64,000 nucleotides of DNA, taken from the NCBI RefSeq assembly GCF_001941625.1, contig NZ_CP016076.1, positions 2,728,001 to 2,792,000 on the forward strand. The letters are read 5' to 3'. The notes beneath the pieces were generated by a model that had not been told where the DNA came from, did no database searches, and saw nothing but the letters and a program-made list of their open reading frames with translations. This document shows, in pieces, positions 22,460 to 32,027 of this stretch. Origin of the DNA: Actinoalloteichus fjordicus (GTDB lineage: Bacteria > Actinomycetota > Actinomycetes > Mycobacteriales > Pseudonocardiaceae). A program made the position numbers and the translations under genes. The number at the start of each line of letters is the position of its first letter. The stretch's first letter is position 1.

Positions 22460-23298
22460 TCACCACCTTCGGCGCCAGACTGAGCGCCGCCGTGGCGGCC
22501 AGGGGCCCGCTCTGTGTGGGCGTCGACCCGCACCCGGCGCTGCTCCACGCCTGGGGCCTGTCCGACGACCTGGCAGGCCTGCGGAGCTTCGCCGCGACCT
22601 GCGTGACGGCCCTGGCCGGGGAGGTCGCACTGCTCAAGCCGCAGTCGGCCCTCTTCGAGGCGCACGGCTCCGGCGGCGTGGCCGTCCTGGAACAGCTGAT
22701 CGCCGATGCGCGGGCCGCGGGCGCGCTGGTGCTGGTCGACGCTAAGCGCGGCGACATCGGCTCGACGATGACGGCCTACGCCAAGGCCTATCTGACCGAG
22801 GGCTCGCCGTTGGCAGGCGACGCGGTCACGCTGTCGCCCTATCTCGGCTTCGGCTCGCTGGAGCCCGCGCTGGAGGTGGCGCGCGACTCCGGACGGGGAG
22901 TGTTCGTGCTCGCCAGGACCTCCAACCCCGAGGGCGCGTCGGTGCAGGACGCCGTCGTCTCCGACGAGAAGGGGACGCGGAGTGTCGCGCAACGCGTGGT
23001 CGACGCCGCGGCCCAGCTCAACGTGGGCGCCCCCCGACTGGGTGACGTGGGTCTGGTGGTCGGCGGCAATCTGCCGAGCCTGCAGCTCGATCTGAGCGGC
23101 CTCAACGGGCCGATCCTGGCTCCCGGGTTCGGGGCGCAGGGCGGCACCGTGGCCGATCTGCGTCGACTGTTCGGCCCCGCCCTGCCCGACGTGCTGCCGA
23201 CCAGCTCTCGAGACGTCCTGCGCCACGGGCCGGACGTGGCGGCGCTGCGGGACGCCGTTCGCGGACTGCACGCCGGGCTGGCGCACTCGGGCAGCTGA
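22456..23298 (+). CDS. pyrF: Orotidine 5'-phosphate decarboxylase (type 2)
   Basis: This enzyme decarboxylates OMP to UMP, the last de novo pyrimidine step. The 280-residue length and the [10 protein letters not shown] catalytic motif (Lys/Asp, about residues 95-104) identify the type 2 subfamily found in actinobacteria. CVGVDPHP near residue 21 and [10 protein letters not shown] near residue 216 hold substrate-binding loops. It overlaps carB (ATGA) and ends the pyrimidine operon. pyrD is not in the window. Confidence 0.96.
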   Translation: MITTFGARLSAAVAARGPLCVGVDPHPALLHAWGLSDDLAGLRSFAATCVTALAGEVALLKPQSALFEAHGSGGVAVLEQLIADARAAGALVLVDAKRGDIGSTMTAYAKAYLTEGSPLAGDAVTLSPYLGFGSLEPALEVARDSGRGVFVLARTSNPEGASVQDAVVSDEKGTRSVAQRVVDAAAQLNVGAPRLGDVGLVVGGNLPSLQLDLSGLNGPILAPGFGAQGGTVADLRRLFGPALPDVLPTSSRDVLRHGPDVAALRDAVRGLHAGLAHSGS

Positions 23299-24285
23299 CC
23301 GGCCGGAACCGGCAGCCCGGCTCGGGAGCGACGACGCCAGGACGCGGGGTCACCAGCGGCGTCCGAGGTCGACGGCAGCCGGACTCCTCGACGGGGCGGC
23401 AGGCGGCGACCAACGGCTCTCGGCGGCTGCCGGGCGTCGAACTCCGCACCGCGGTCTGCGGCCACCGAGGATCACCCGGCGTCCCGTCGGCGGCCCCGCG
23501 AACGCCGATCGGCGGTGCGGGCCCGTCCGCCGGGGCCACGTCGAGGAGCGACCGCAGGCTCCGTCGGGCCCGACCTCCCGTGGCGGACGCCTCGTCGCCC
23601 GAGACCGATGCGCGGGTCGCCTCCGGTCACCGGAGGCGACCGGGAGCAGACGCGGACGCGGCGTCTGCGACGGGTGCCCTACGGCGCTGCCACCGGAGGC
23701 GAATCGGGCCGTCGATCGCTGCCCCGCACCGCCCTCGGCCGGTGCTCGGGAACGTTCCCGCCCCGGTCGCCTCTGGGCCTGCGGGTGCCGGAACGGGTGC
23801 CGGACCGACACGTCGGAGTCGGTCGACCCGCCCGACTTCTCGGGCGATCTCGGTCTCCTTTTCCGGTGGCGGGACGGCCCGTGCGGACCGGTTCGCGAAA
23901 GGAGGGAGACGGCCGCGCCTCGGCCCGGTCGACCAGCCGTCTCGTCGTGCGCCGAGCCTGTCGGAGCGCGGTCGACCCGACGCGGACGGGACGTCGCGAC
24001 ATCCCGCCTGCATCGAGCTGGCCAGCGACTTCGGTGCTCTCGGTAAGTCCATCATGATCATCTTAACGCGCGATCGGGTTCCGTCGATCGAGAGTGCTCC
24101 CGGCTTGATCGGCACCCTGGGTAATGAGCGCTCTACGCATGGCGGTAGCTTGTGCGCCCGCGCCACCGAAGGCGAACGCCCAGGTGAGAATCGCCTGGGT
24201 AGGCCGGACCCGTGTTGTGCCGCGTCAGACGCGGTCGGTACGGTCGCGGCACCGATCCAGAGGAACCCACACCACGGAGGAGATC
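23299..24285. other. Long intergenic region between pyrF and mihF
   Basis: Nearly 1 kb lies between pyrF and the integration host factor gene. It is rich in CGGTCACCGG/GGCGACCGG-like short repeats and has no frame with recognisable content. The last 250 bases, including a less GC-rich stretch near 24050-24070 (ATCATGATCATCTTAACG), probably hold the mihF promoter, but I cannot place -10/-35 boxes with confidence. Confidence 0.5.
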
Positions 24286-24603
24286 GTGGCCCTTCCCCAG
24301 CTGACCGAGGAGCAGCGGGCCGCAGCATTGGAGAAAGCGGCTGCTGCCCGCCGCGCCAGGGCGGAATTGAAAGAGCGCCTGAAGCGCGGTGGCACCACTT
24401 TGAAGCAGGTGCTCACCGACGCGGAAGCCGACGAGGTCCTGGGCAAGATGAAGGTGTCCGCACTGCTGGAAGCGCTTCCGGGAGTCGGCAAAGTCCGGGC
24501 CCAGCAGATCATGGAACGCTTGGAAATCGCGTCCAGTCGTCGTCTGCGTGGATTGGGTGATCGGCAGCGCAAGGCGCTGCTCGCCGAATTCAGCAGCGAG
24601 TGA
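24286..24603 (+). CDS. mihF: Actinobacterial integration host factor (sIHF/mIHF)
   Basis: This small basic nucleoid-associated protein binds and bends DNA; sIHF influences nucleoid structure and sporulation in Streptomyces, and mIHF is essential in mycobacteria. The 105-residue protein has the typical N-terminal helix ([20 protein letters not shown]) and the helix-two-turns-helix DNA-binding part [20 protein letters not shown], then SSRRLRGLG. The start is GTG 24286, with GGAGGAG nearby; an in-frame ATG at 24124 would add an unrelated Arg-rich leader. It is directly followed by gmk with a GTGA overlap, as in most actinobacteria. Confidence 0.96.
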   Translation: MALPQLTEEQRAAALEKAAAARRARAELKERLKRGGTTLKQVLTDAEADEVLGKMKVSALLEALPGVGKVRAQQIMERLEIASSRRLRGLGDRQRKALLAEFSSE

Positions 24604-25238
24604 GTGATCCATCAAGGAGGGGCCGGCTGGTTGTACTGGCCGGCCCCTCCGGTGTCGGCAAGAGCAGTGTGGTGGCCCGGCTGCGGGAGCTCATTCCCGA
24701 TCTGTGGTTCAGCGTCTCGATGACCACGAGGTCGCCTCGCCCCGGCGAGGTGGACGGCCGGGACTACCATTTCGTCGCCGCGGAGCGGTTCGATCAGGCG
24801 ATCGCCGACGGCGACCTGCTCGAGTGGGCCGACATCCACGGCGGCACGCATCGATCCGGCACCCCACGCAAGCCCGTGGAGGAACGGCTGGCGCTCGGAC
24901 GCCCTGCTCTGGTCGAGCTCGACCTTCAGGGCGCCAGGAACCTTCGGGAAGCGCTTCCCGAAGCTCTCACCGTCTTCATCGCCCCGCCGAGCTGGGACGC
25001 GCTGGTGTCTCGACTCGTCGGACGCGGCACCGAGCCCGACGACGTCGTGCGGCGGAGACTGGAGACCGCGCGACGCGAACTCGCCGCTCAAGGCGAGTTC
25101 GACGTGGTCGTGGTGAACGAGGACGTCGACCATGCCGCAGAACAGTTGCTAACCTTGTTGACCGGGCCCGATCCGCGCGCAGAGCCGCGGAATGGCGTCA
25201 CGAGTCCGTCAAGCAGATCCCAGGAGTCAGCCACGTGA
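24600..25238 (+). CDS. gmk: Guanylate kinase
   Basis: It phosphorylates GMP to GDP. The 212 residues contain the P-loop [10 protein letters not shown] (about residues 14-23), the GMP-binding [13 protein letters not shown] and GRDYHFV segments, and LDLQGARNL. The C-terminal tail of about 20 residues is extra. GTG 24600 overlaps the mihF stop (GTGA) so translation should be coupled. Curiously an AAGGAGG lies just inside the frame (24614-24620), but no usable in-frame ATG/GTG/TTG follows it. Confidence 0.95.
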   Translation: MSDPSRRGRLVVLAGPSGVGKSSVVARLRELIPDLWFSVSMTTRSPRPGEVDGRDYHFVAAERFDQAIADGDLLEWADIHGGTHRSGTPRKPVEERLALGRPALVELDLQGARNLREALPEALTVFIAPPSWDALVSRLVGRGTEPDDVVRRRLETARRELAAQGEFDVVVVNEDVDHAAEQLLTLLTGPDPRAEPRNGVTSPSSRSQESAT

Positions 25239-25525
25239 TCACCCCCGCCGAACTGGGCGCGCTGGGCGCGCCGCCGAGCACCGCCCTGGAGGGCATCACC
25301 AACCCTCCCATCGACGATCTGCTCGAGCAGGTCAGCTCCAAGTACGCGCTGGTGGTCTTCGCGGCGAAGCGTGCTCGGCAGATCAACGACTACTACGCCC
25401 AGCTCGGCGAGGGCCTGCTGGAGTACGTCGGCCCCCTGGTCGAGCCGGGCCCCAGGGAGAAGCCGCTGTCGATCGCGCTTCGCGAGATCCACGCAGGGGT
25501 GCTTGAGCACACCGAGGGCGAGTGA
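25235..25525 (+). CDS. rpoZ: RNA polymerase omega subunit
   Basis: Omega stabilises the beta' subunit during RNA polymerase assembly. The 96-residue protein includes [19 protein letters not shown] and [18 protein letters not shown], characteristic of actinobacterial RpoZ. GTG 25235 overlaps the gmk stop and has AGGAG upstream. It overlaps coaBC by four bases. Confidence 0.96.
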   Translation: MITPAELGALGAPPSTALEGITNPPIDDLLEQVSSKYALVVFAAKRARQINDYYAQLGEGLLEYVGPLVEPGPREKPLSIALREIHAGVLEHTEGE

Positions 25526-26778
25526 CCACACCGGAGACTCGGCAGGCTCCGCAGGCGGCGGAGTCCCGCTCGCCCGAGGTCGTGCTCGGGGTGGGCGGGG
25601 GCATCGCCGCCTACAAGGCGTGCGAGGTGCTGCGGCGTCTCACCGAGTCCGGCCATCGGGTTCGGGTGGTGCCGACGGCATCGGCACTGCGTTTCGTCGG
25701 AGCCGCGACCTTCGAGGCGCTCTCCGGCCGACCGGTGCACACCGACGTCTTCACCGACGTCCCCGAGGTCCCGCACGTCCGGCTGGGCCAGACCGCCGAC
25801 CTGGTCGTGGTGGCGCCCGCCACGGCCGACCTGATCGCCAAGGCGGCCAACGGCCTGGCCGACGATCTGCTGACCAACACGTTGCTCACCGCGAGATGTC
25901 CCGTCCTGCTGGTGCCCGCGATGCACACCGAGATGTGGGAGCACCCCGCCACTCGGGCGAACGTCGCGACGCTTCGTTCGAGGGGCGTGGTGGTCGCGGA
26001 GCCCGCCAGCGGCAGGCTGACCGGTGCGGACACCGGTCGAGGCAGGCTGCCGGACCCGGCCGAGATCGTCGAGCTGGCTCGGCTGCTGCTGGCCAGGCGT
26101 GATGCGCTCCCGCGTGATCTCGACGGTCGTCGGGTGCTCATCTCGGCGGGCGGTACCCGCGAGCCGTTGGATCCCGTGCGCTTCCTCGGCAATCGGTCTT
26201 CTGGCAGACAGGGATACGCCCTGGCCAGGGTCGCCGCCCAACGCGGGGCAGAGGTCACCCTGGTTGCCGCGAACAGCGAGCTGCCTGCCCCGGCAGGCGT
26301 TCACGTCGTTCGGGTGGGCAGTGCGGCCGAGCTGCGCGAGGAGATGCTGCGGCTCGCCGCAGAGTCGGACGTGGTCGTCATGTCCGCCGCGGTCGCCGAC
26401 TTTCGTCCGGTGAGCCGTGCTGAGCACAAGATGAAGAAGGGTGCCGCCGACCCCGAGGCACTCGAACTGACCCGCAACCCCGACATCCTCGTCGAGCTGG
26501 TCGCAGGCCGACGCCCCGGTGTCGTCGTCGTCGGCTTCGCCGCGGAGACGGGCGACGTGAGTGGTGACGTCCTGCATCACGGCAGGGAGAAGCTGCGCCG
26601 CAAGGGTTGCGACCTGCTCGTCCTCAACGAGGTCGGTGAAGGCCGGGCCTTCGAGACCGAGGACAACGAGGGCTGGCTCCTCTATGCGGACGGCCGTGAG
26701 CAGACGTTGCACCGGGCCGCGAAGTCGGAACTCGCGTCCATGGTGTGGGATGCGGTCTTGCGCCTGCTTCACGCTTGA
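25522..26778 (+). CDS. coaBC: Bifunctional phosphopantothenoylcysteine decarboxylase/synthetase
   Basis: CoaC decarboxylates and CoaB forms 4'-phosphopantothenoylcysteine in coenzyme A synthesis. The 418 residues comprise an N-terminal FMN flavoprotein domain ([12 protein letters not shown] at residue 22, [20 protein letters not shown], and PAMHTEMW near residue 133) and a C-terminal CTP-dependent synthetase domain starting near [19 protein letters not shown] with the RSSGRQG loop and AAVADFRP. The start is GTG 25522 in a GTGA overlap with rpoZ. Confidence 0.96.
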   Translation: MTTPETRQAPQAAESRSPEVVLGVGGGIAAYKACEVLRRLTESGHRVRVVPTASALRFVGAATFEALSGRPVHTDVFTDVPEVPHVRLGQTADLVVVAPATADLIAKAANGLADDLLTNTLLTARCPVLLVPAMHTEMWEHPATRANVATLRSRGVVVAEPASGRLTGADTGRGRLPDPAEIVELARLLLARRDALPRDLDGRRVLISAGGTREPLDPVRFLGNRSSGRQGYALARVAAQRGAEVTLVAANSELPAPAGVHVVRVGSAAELREEMLRLAAESDVVVMSAAVADFRPVSRAEHKMKKGAADPEALELTRNPDILVELVAGRRPGVVVVGFAAETGDVSGDVLHHGREKLRRKGCDLLVLNEVGEGRAFETEDNEGWLLYADGREQTLHRAAKSELASMVWDAVLRLLHA

Positions 26779-26868
26779 GAATCCCTTCGACGCCGATGGA
26801 TACGCTGGGCACAACTTGAAGCGCCCGGTGAAGTGGCGAACCGGGGCCGGAAGCGGATGGAGATTCAC

Positions 26869-28071
<1,203 letters not shown>

Positions 28072-28735
28072 CGGTTCGCCAGGACCGACCATCCGGTCGG
28101 GCCCGACGCCGTTCACGTCGGAGGAACGGGCCGAAGGTTGATCCGCCTGGTGCGATGGCGAGCATCTGACACGGTGCCCACCTCGATCTGATTCGAGGTG
28201 GGCGCCGTTCGTCATGCGGGGGAGGACCGATTCGTGTCTCGCGGGCGCGCCTCATCCGCACCACGACGTGATCGACGTCGTCGGTCTCGACTGCTCGTGG
28301 TCGAGATGTCTTCCGGCCTGCCCTGCGCGGGCTTCGGCCGGGTTTCGGTGTCGGCGAAGTCCGATTCCGACCGGCTCGGTTCTGACCGGGCTCGGTTCCG
28401 ACCGAGTCCGGCCTCGACGGGGTGCCGGCCTCGGCGGAGCCGCGGTCGGGTTCGCGTGGCTCAGGTGGCCTGGCGGGGCGCGGTGTCGGGGCGCGACAGG
28501 AGGCCGGCAGGGTCTCCGTCAGGAAGCGGTGGCAGGCAGATCATCGAGCATGGCGGGGTGTCCTGAGACGCACCGGCTGGTCGGCGGCGGCGGTTGCGGC
28601 GAGCTGCTGCGCATCCCGCGTCGGGCCGATGCCCGCGCCATCCGCAGATCCAAGTCAGAGCCGGTCTAGAGGACCCGCGCGAAGCGGTCGTCCTGCCCGC
28701 CAGGAGAAGGACCAAGGATGGTGCGGGCTCGGCGA
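28072..28735. other. Intergenic region between metK and the GbsR-type regulator
   Basis: Apart from the metK terminator at 28172-28207, I see nothing interpretable in these 664 bases. The genes on both sides converge here. A run of diverged CGACCGGGCTCGGTTC-like short repeats occurs around 28360-28440. Confidence 0.55.
28172..28207. terminator. Terminator after metK
   Basis: GCCCACCTCGA and TCGAGGTGGGC form an 11-bp perfect stem around a six-base loop (28176-28203), extended outward by further pairs. It lies 100 bases after the metK stop. Confidence 0.8.
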
Positions 28736-29266
28736 TCAGCCCGCTTCGGCCTTGCGCAGAGCGGCCAGATGCTCCGACCACCGTCGCATCAGCTTCGGCA
28801 GCTCGGCGCGGATGAACGTGAGGAACTGCTCCGTCTCGGCGAGGCGTCGTCCGGCCGGGGTGGCGGGGCCCATGATCTTCTTGCCGTCGCGTGCACCCTC
28901 CTGCCAGGACAGCAGCCATTCGCTTCGTCGCGTGAGCAGCTCGCCCCACATGTCGTCGTCGATGCGGTAGTGGTCCCGACGCCTGCCCGGCTCACGCTCG
29001 CGAATGACCATCCGAATCTCGGTGAGGTGCTTGACCGCACCGGAGATTGCCGGCGCCCCCGCGTTCAGCAGCTCGGCCAGTTCCGCAGCGGTGCGCCGAC
29101 CGTCGTCGGCGATCAGGATCGCCGCGAACGTCCTTGCCGCCATCCGGGGGATGCCGCTCGACGAGAAACCGATGGCGAGACGCTCCAAGAGGCGGGCGAC
29201 CTCGGCGGGGTCACGTTCCTCCGGTGTCTGGGGTGGACCGGTGTTGTGCAGGGTGTCCTGATTCAT
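28736..29266 (-). CDS. GbsR/MarR-type transcriptional regulator
   Basis: This is a probable DNA-binding regulator of 176 residues with a winged helix-turn-helix (TAAELAELLNAGAPAISGAVKHL, about residues 58-80, then a REREPGRRRDHYRI wing). The form, a MarR-like fold with the GbsR-style C-terminal helical region, is typical of regulators encoded beside drug or P450 genes. It is divergent from the P450 gene across a 118-base AT-richer intergenic region, so it probably controls that gene and itself. The ATG has no ribosome site; a TAACAT box six bases upstream suggests a leaderless transcript. Confidence 0.85.
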   Translation of the reverse strand: MNQDTLHNTGPPQTPEERDPAEVARLLERLAIGFSSSGIPRMAARTFAAILIADDGRRTAAELAELLNAGAPAISGAVKHLTEIRMVIREREPGRRRDHYRIDDDMWGELLTRRSEWLLSWQEGARDGKKIMGPATPAGRRLAETEQFLTFIRAELPKLMRRWSEHLAALRKAEAG

Positions 29267-29272
29267 CCGCTG

Positions 29273-29278
29273 ATGTTA
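29273..29278 (-). promoter_or_regulatory. -10 box (TAACAT) for leaderless GbsR-type regulator
   Basis: Read on the minus strand, TAACAT ends six bases before the ATG at 29266. No Shine-Dalgarno sequence is present between them. Confidence 0.45.
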
Positions 29279-29292
29279 TCTAATTCGAACAC

Positions 29293-29322
29293 TTCACGAA
29301 ATTCATGAACTTCGGGTAGCGT
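29293..29322 (+). promoter_or_regulatory. Possible P450 promoter and operator region
   Basis: TTCACG (29293-29298) and TAGCGT (29317-29322) are spaced by 18 bases. Between them lies the palindrome TTCATGAA (29302-29309), and TTCGAA is just upstream, in an unusually AT-rich stretch. A divergent regulator could bind here; the assignment is tentative. Confidence 0.4.
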
Positions 29323-29384
29323 GATCTTCGGGCGACGCGATGAGGGCGATCCCGCTCTCCGTCGTCTCGGAGATGGAGTTCTCG

Positions 29385-30590
29385 ATGACTGAGGCTGTCG
29401 ACCGACCCGCCACGCTGACCCTGCCGACCACGCGAGACCACCCCTTCGATCCGCCCGCCGAGCTGTTACGGCTGCGGGCGGAGCGGCCGATGCACCCGTT
29501 GGCCTTCCCGGACGGCCATCAGGGCTGGCTGGTCACCGACTACACGCTGATCCGCGCGATCATGGCTGACCCGAGATTCAGCTCCAGGCAAGAACTGCGA
29601 CACGTCCCCTTCGATCATCCGTTGGGCAAGACCCTGCCGCCGCCTGCGGAACCGGGAACATTCATCCGGATGGACGCGCCGGAGCACACCCGGTACCGCA
29701 GTGAGCTGACGGCGCAGTTCACCGTGCGGCGGATGCGTGCCCTGGAGCCGCGGATCACCGAGATCGTCGAGTCACACGCCCAGGCGATGCGCGAGCAGGG
29801 CCGGCCTGCGGATCTGGTGTCGTCCTTCGCGCTGCCGATCCCCTCCCGGGTGATCTGCGAACTACTCGGGGTCTCCTACGACCAGCGTGAGGTGTTCCAG
29901 GAGGCGACGCGTGACCTCCTGCAACTGCAGGGAACGCCGGAGAAGTTCGCTGCCGCGTTCACGAGCATCGAGGAATTCTTGACAGAATTGATCCTTGTCA
30001 AGCGCGCCGCTCCGACCGACGACATCCTCGGCGGGCTGATCACCGACACCGAACTCACCGACCTGGAACTGCGGAACATCGCCGTCGTGCTCTTGATCGC
30101 CGGGCACGAGACCACTGCGAACATGCTCGGTCTCGGCGCCTTGGCGCTGCTGCGCAATCCCGATCAACTGGCACTCCTGCGCGCCGATCCGACGTTGATC
30201 GACGGTGCGGTCGAGGAACTGCTCCGATACTTGTCGATCATCCAGTTCGGTGCGATTCGCGCCGCGTTGGAGGATGTCGAACTCGGCGGGGAGACCATCA
30301 CGGCAGGGCAGACGCTCGTCCTCTCGCTCCCAGCGGCGAACCGCGACCCCGAGAGGTTCGCCGACCCGGACCGACTCGACGTGACCAGGGACTCGGTTCG
30401 CCACCTGTCCTTCGGCCATGGCATCCACCAGTGCCTCGGGCAGCAGCTCGCCCGCGTGGAGATGCGGGTTGGTTTCAGTACGCTGCTGCGCGAGTTCCCC
30501 GACTTGCGGCTGGCTGTGGAGCCCCACGAGGTGCCGCTGCGTACCGACATGGCCATCTACGGCGTGCACAGCCTGCCGGTGACCTGGTAG
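29385..30590 (+). CDS. Cytochrome P450
   Basis: This is a soluble bacterial P450 monooxygenase of 401 residues, CYP105/CYP107-like in general appearance. The I-helix oxygen-binding motif is AGHETT (about residue 244), the K-helix ExxR is EELLR (about 283), and the heme-thiolate loop is FGHGIHQCLGQQLAR (Cys about residue 352). I chose ATG 29385 because GGAG lies six bases upstream; ATG 29373 is possible. Codon 28 is TTA (29466-29468), rare in this genome. The adjacent ferredoxin gene starts 14 bases later and is its likely electron donor; no ferredoxin reductase is encoded nearby. The substrate is unknown; no biosynthetic genes surround it. Confidence 0.95.
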   Translation: MTEAVDRPATLTLPTTRDHPFDPPAELLRLRAERPMHPLAFPDGHQGWLVTDYTLIRAIMADPRFSSRQELRHVPFDHPLGKTLPPPAEPGTFIRMDAPEHTRYRSELTAQFTVRRMRALEPRITEIVESHAQAMREQGRPADLVSSFALPIPSRVICELLGVSYDQREVFQEATRDLLQLQGTPEKFAAAFTSIEEFLTELILVKRAAPTDDILGGLITDTELTDLELRNIAVVLLIAGHETTANMLGLGALALLRNPDQLALLRADPTLIDGAVEELLRYLSIIQFGAIRAALEDVELGGETITAGQTLVLSLPAANRDPERFADPDRLDVTRDSVRHLSFGHGIHQCLGQQLARVEMRVGFSTLLREFPDLRLAVEPHEVPLRTDMAIYGVHSLPVTW

Positions 30591-30604
30591 AGGGGGCGAA
30601 GTCG

Positions 30605-30802
30605 ATGCAGGTCGAGGTCGACAAGGACCGTTGTGTCGGGGCGGGCATGTGCGCCCTGACCTGTCCGGAGGTGTTCGATCAGGACGAGGAGCAGGGTCGC
30701 GTGGTCCTGCTCCAGGCGGCGCCGGACGTGGAACGACAGGACGCCGTGATCGAAGCGGCGGAGGTCTGTCCCTCCGGGGCGATCACAGTCCACACCGAGT
30801 GA
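30605..30802 (+). CDS. Small ferredoxin ([3Fe-4S]-type) paired with the P450
   Basis: This 65-residue acidic ferredoxin has the cysteine pattern C-x5-C-x3-C near the N-terminus (DRCVGAGMCALTCPEVF) and a fourth Cys in VCPSGAI, as in P450-linked [3Fe-4S] ferredoxins. The ATG at 30605 is preceded by a GAGGGGG run. It is probably co-transcribed with the P450 and passes electrons to it from a reductase encoded elsewhere. Confidence 0.93.
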   Translation: MQVEVDKDRCVGAGMCALTCPEVFDQDEEQGRVVLLQAAPDVERQDAVIEAAEVCPSGAITVHTE

Positions 30803-30879
30803 GCCGATTGAGCGATCGGGAGTGCAACGAGGGGCCTAGGGCGGTCACGGCATTTCACATCGGTGGACGTCCGCCGGCC

Positions 30880-30885
30880 TAACCT
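30880..30885 (+). promoter_or_regulatory. -10 box (TAACCT) for leaderless methyltransferase gene
   Basis: TAACCT ends seven bases before the ATG at 30893; no ribosome site is visible. A weak TTCACA lies further upstream at 30854-30859, at longer than ideal spacing. Confidence 0.5.
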
Positions 30886-30892
30886 TGCTCGG

Positions 30893-31660
30893 ATGAGATC
30901 GGTTCGCGTGGTTCTGGAAGATCGTCGGATTCATCCGGTCGACCCGCTGCCGGATCTGCCGCCCGAGACGGCCGAGGAGTTCTACGGGGGCATGGCGGCG
31001 GCCTGGTCGGAGACGGGCCTGGTGCTCGACGTGGGCACCGGTTCCGGCCTGGTCGCCGCCGAACTCGTCCGGCGAGGCGTGCCCGTGGTGACCTCGGACG
31101 TCGTGGACCGACGCGGTCCGACCTGTCCGAACGTGCCGTTCCTGCTGGCCGACGCCACCGCGCTGCCCCTGCGCAGCGGGTCGGTGGCGGGAGTGCACAT
31201 CGCCAGGGTTCTGCACCATGTCATGGACTGGAGTGGGGCGGTCGGGGAGGCGACCAGGGTGCTCAGACCCGCCGGGGTGCTGTGTCTCGATCTGGGCGGC
31301 GGCCGCGCCCCCGACCCGATCGAGGAACTCCTCGACGACCTGCGTCGTCGCGCCGCCGAGGTCGGGGTACTGCCGCCTGCGGCGGGCAATGGCCTGAACT
31401 CCGCGGACCAGGTCGACGAGGTCGCACGGCGTGAGCTGACCCGCGCGGGCGACGTGGTCGTCGACTACGCGGTGGAGCGGACCCCCCGCGCCGCAGCGCA
31501 GTCCGCCGTCGACGACCCCGATCGCTGGGCGCCGGGCACCGATCTCCGTCCGCTGGCGGGGCTGCTCGACGACCTCCTCGCGGACACCGGACTGGACCCG
31601 GATCGGCCCTTGCGGCAGGCCAGGACCGCCCGCTACCGGGTGTACCGGCGCCCCGGCTGA
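30893..31660 (+). CDS. SAM-dependent methyltransferase (class I)
   Basis: This is a predicted small-molecule methyltransferase of 255 residues. The SAM-binding motif I is LVLDVGTGSGLVAAEL (about residues 42-57), followed by the acidic motif II region VVTSDVV and a typical ARVLHHVMDWSGAVGEATRVLRPAG (motif IV/post IV). I chose ATG 30893, supported by a -10 box at leaderless spacing; an in-frame GTG at 30863 is less likely. The substrate cannot be inferred. It lies between the ferredoxin and priA but has its own promoter. Confidence 0.85.
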   Translation: MRSVRVVLEDRRIHPVDPLPDLPPETAEEFYGGMAAAWSETGLVLDVGTGSGLVAAELVRRGVPVVTSDVVDRRGPTCPNVPFLLADATALPLRSGSVAGVHIARVLHHVMDWSGAVGEATRVLRPAGVLCLDLGGGRAPDPIEELLDDLRRRAAEVGVLPPAAGNGLNSADQVDEVARRELTRAGDVVVDYAVERTPRAAAQSAVDDPDRWAPGTDLRPLAGLLDDLLADTGLDPDRPLRQARTARYRVYRRPG

Positions 31661-32027
31661 CCGGAGTCTCCAGGAACAGACGTCCTGACCGGGGACGACG
31701 CTCGGCGAGGGAGCAGACCACGGACCGGAGCAGGCGCCAGGCGGTGACACCCCCGCCGAGAACGAGGTCGGTCGGGCCCGCTCCGGCTCACGCGATCTCG
31801 ACAGGCTGGGCGCGCAAGCGCAGACCCGGCAGGCAGCACGTGGCGATCATCACGGCGATGACTCGGGAGTCTGCCGAGCTCGCCGGGGCGTCGTCCTGAA
31901 CGCGCTCGTCGCGATCTCCCGACACAGCTCACGCAGGCAGCCGATCGCCGACCGCCGTCCAGATCGACACGATGATCGGAGTGAGGCAGCACGGACACCG
32001 TCCGGCCGGTCTGGTAGACCCAACGAC
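31661..32027. other. Intergenic region upstream of priA
   Basis: No gene is recognisable in these 367 bases. The right end holds the priA -10 box. Confidence 0.55.
32015..32020 (+). promoter_or_regulatory. -10 box (TAGACC) for leaderless priA
   Basis: TAGACC ends seven bases before the priA ATG at 32028. It deviates from TANNNT in its last base; no ribosome site is present. Confidence 0.4.

Noticed and set aside
24124-24285. N-terminal extension of mihF to ATG 24124
   Set aside because: GGAGGA precedes GTG 24286, and the extra 54 residues are Arg-rich and unlike known sIHF proteins.
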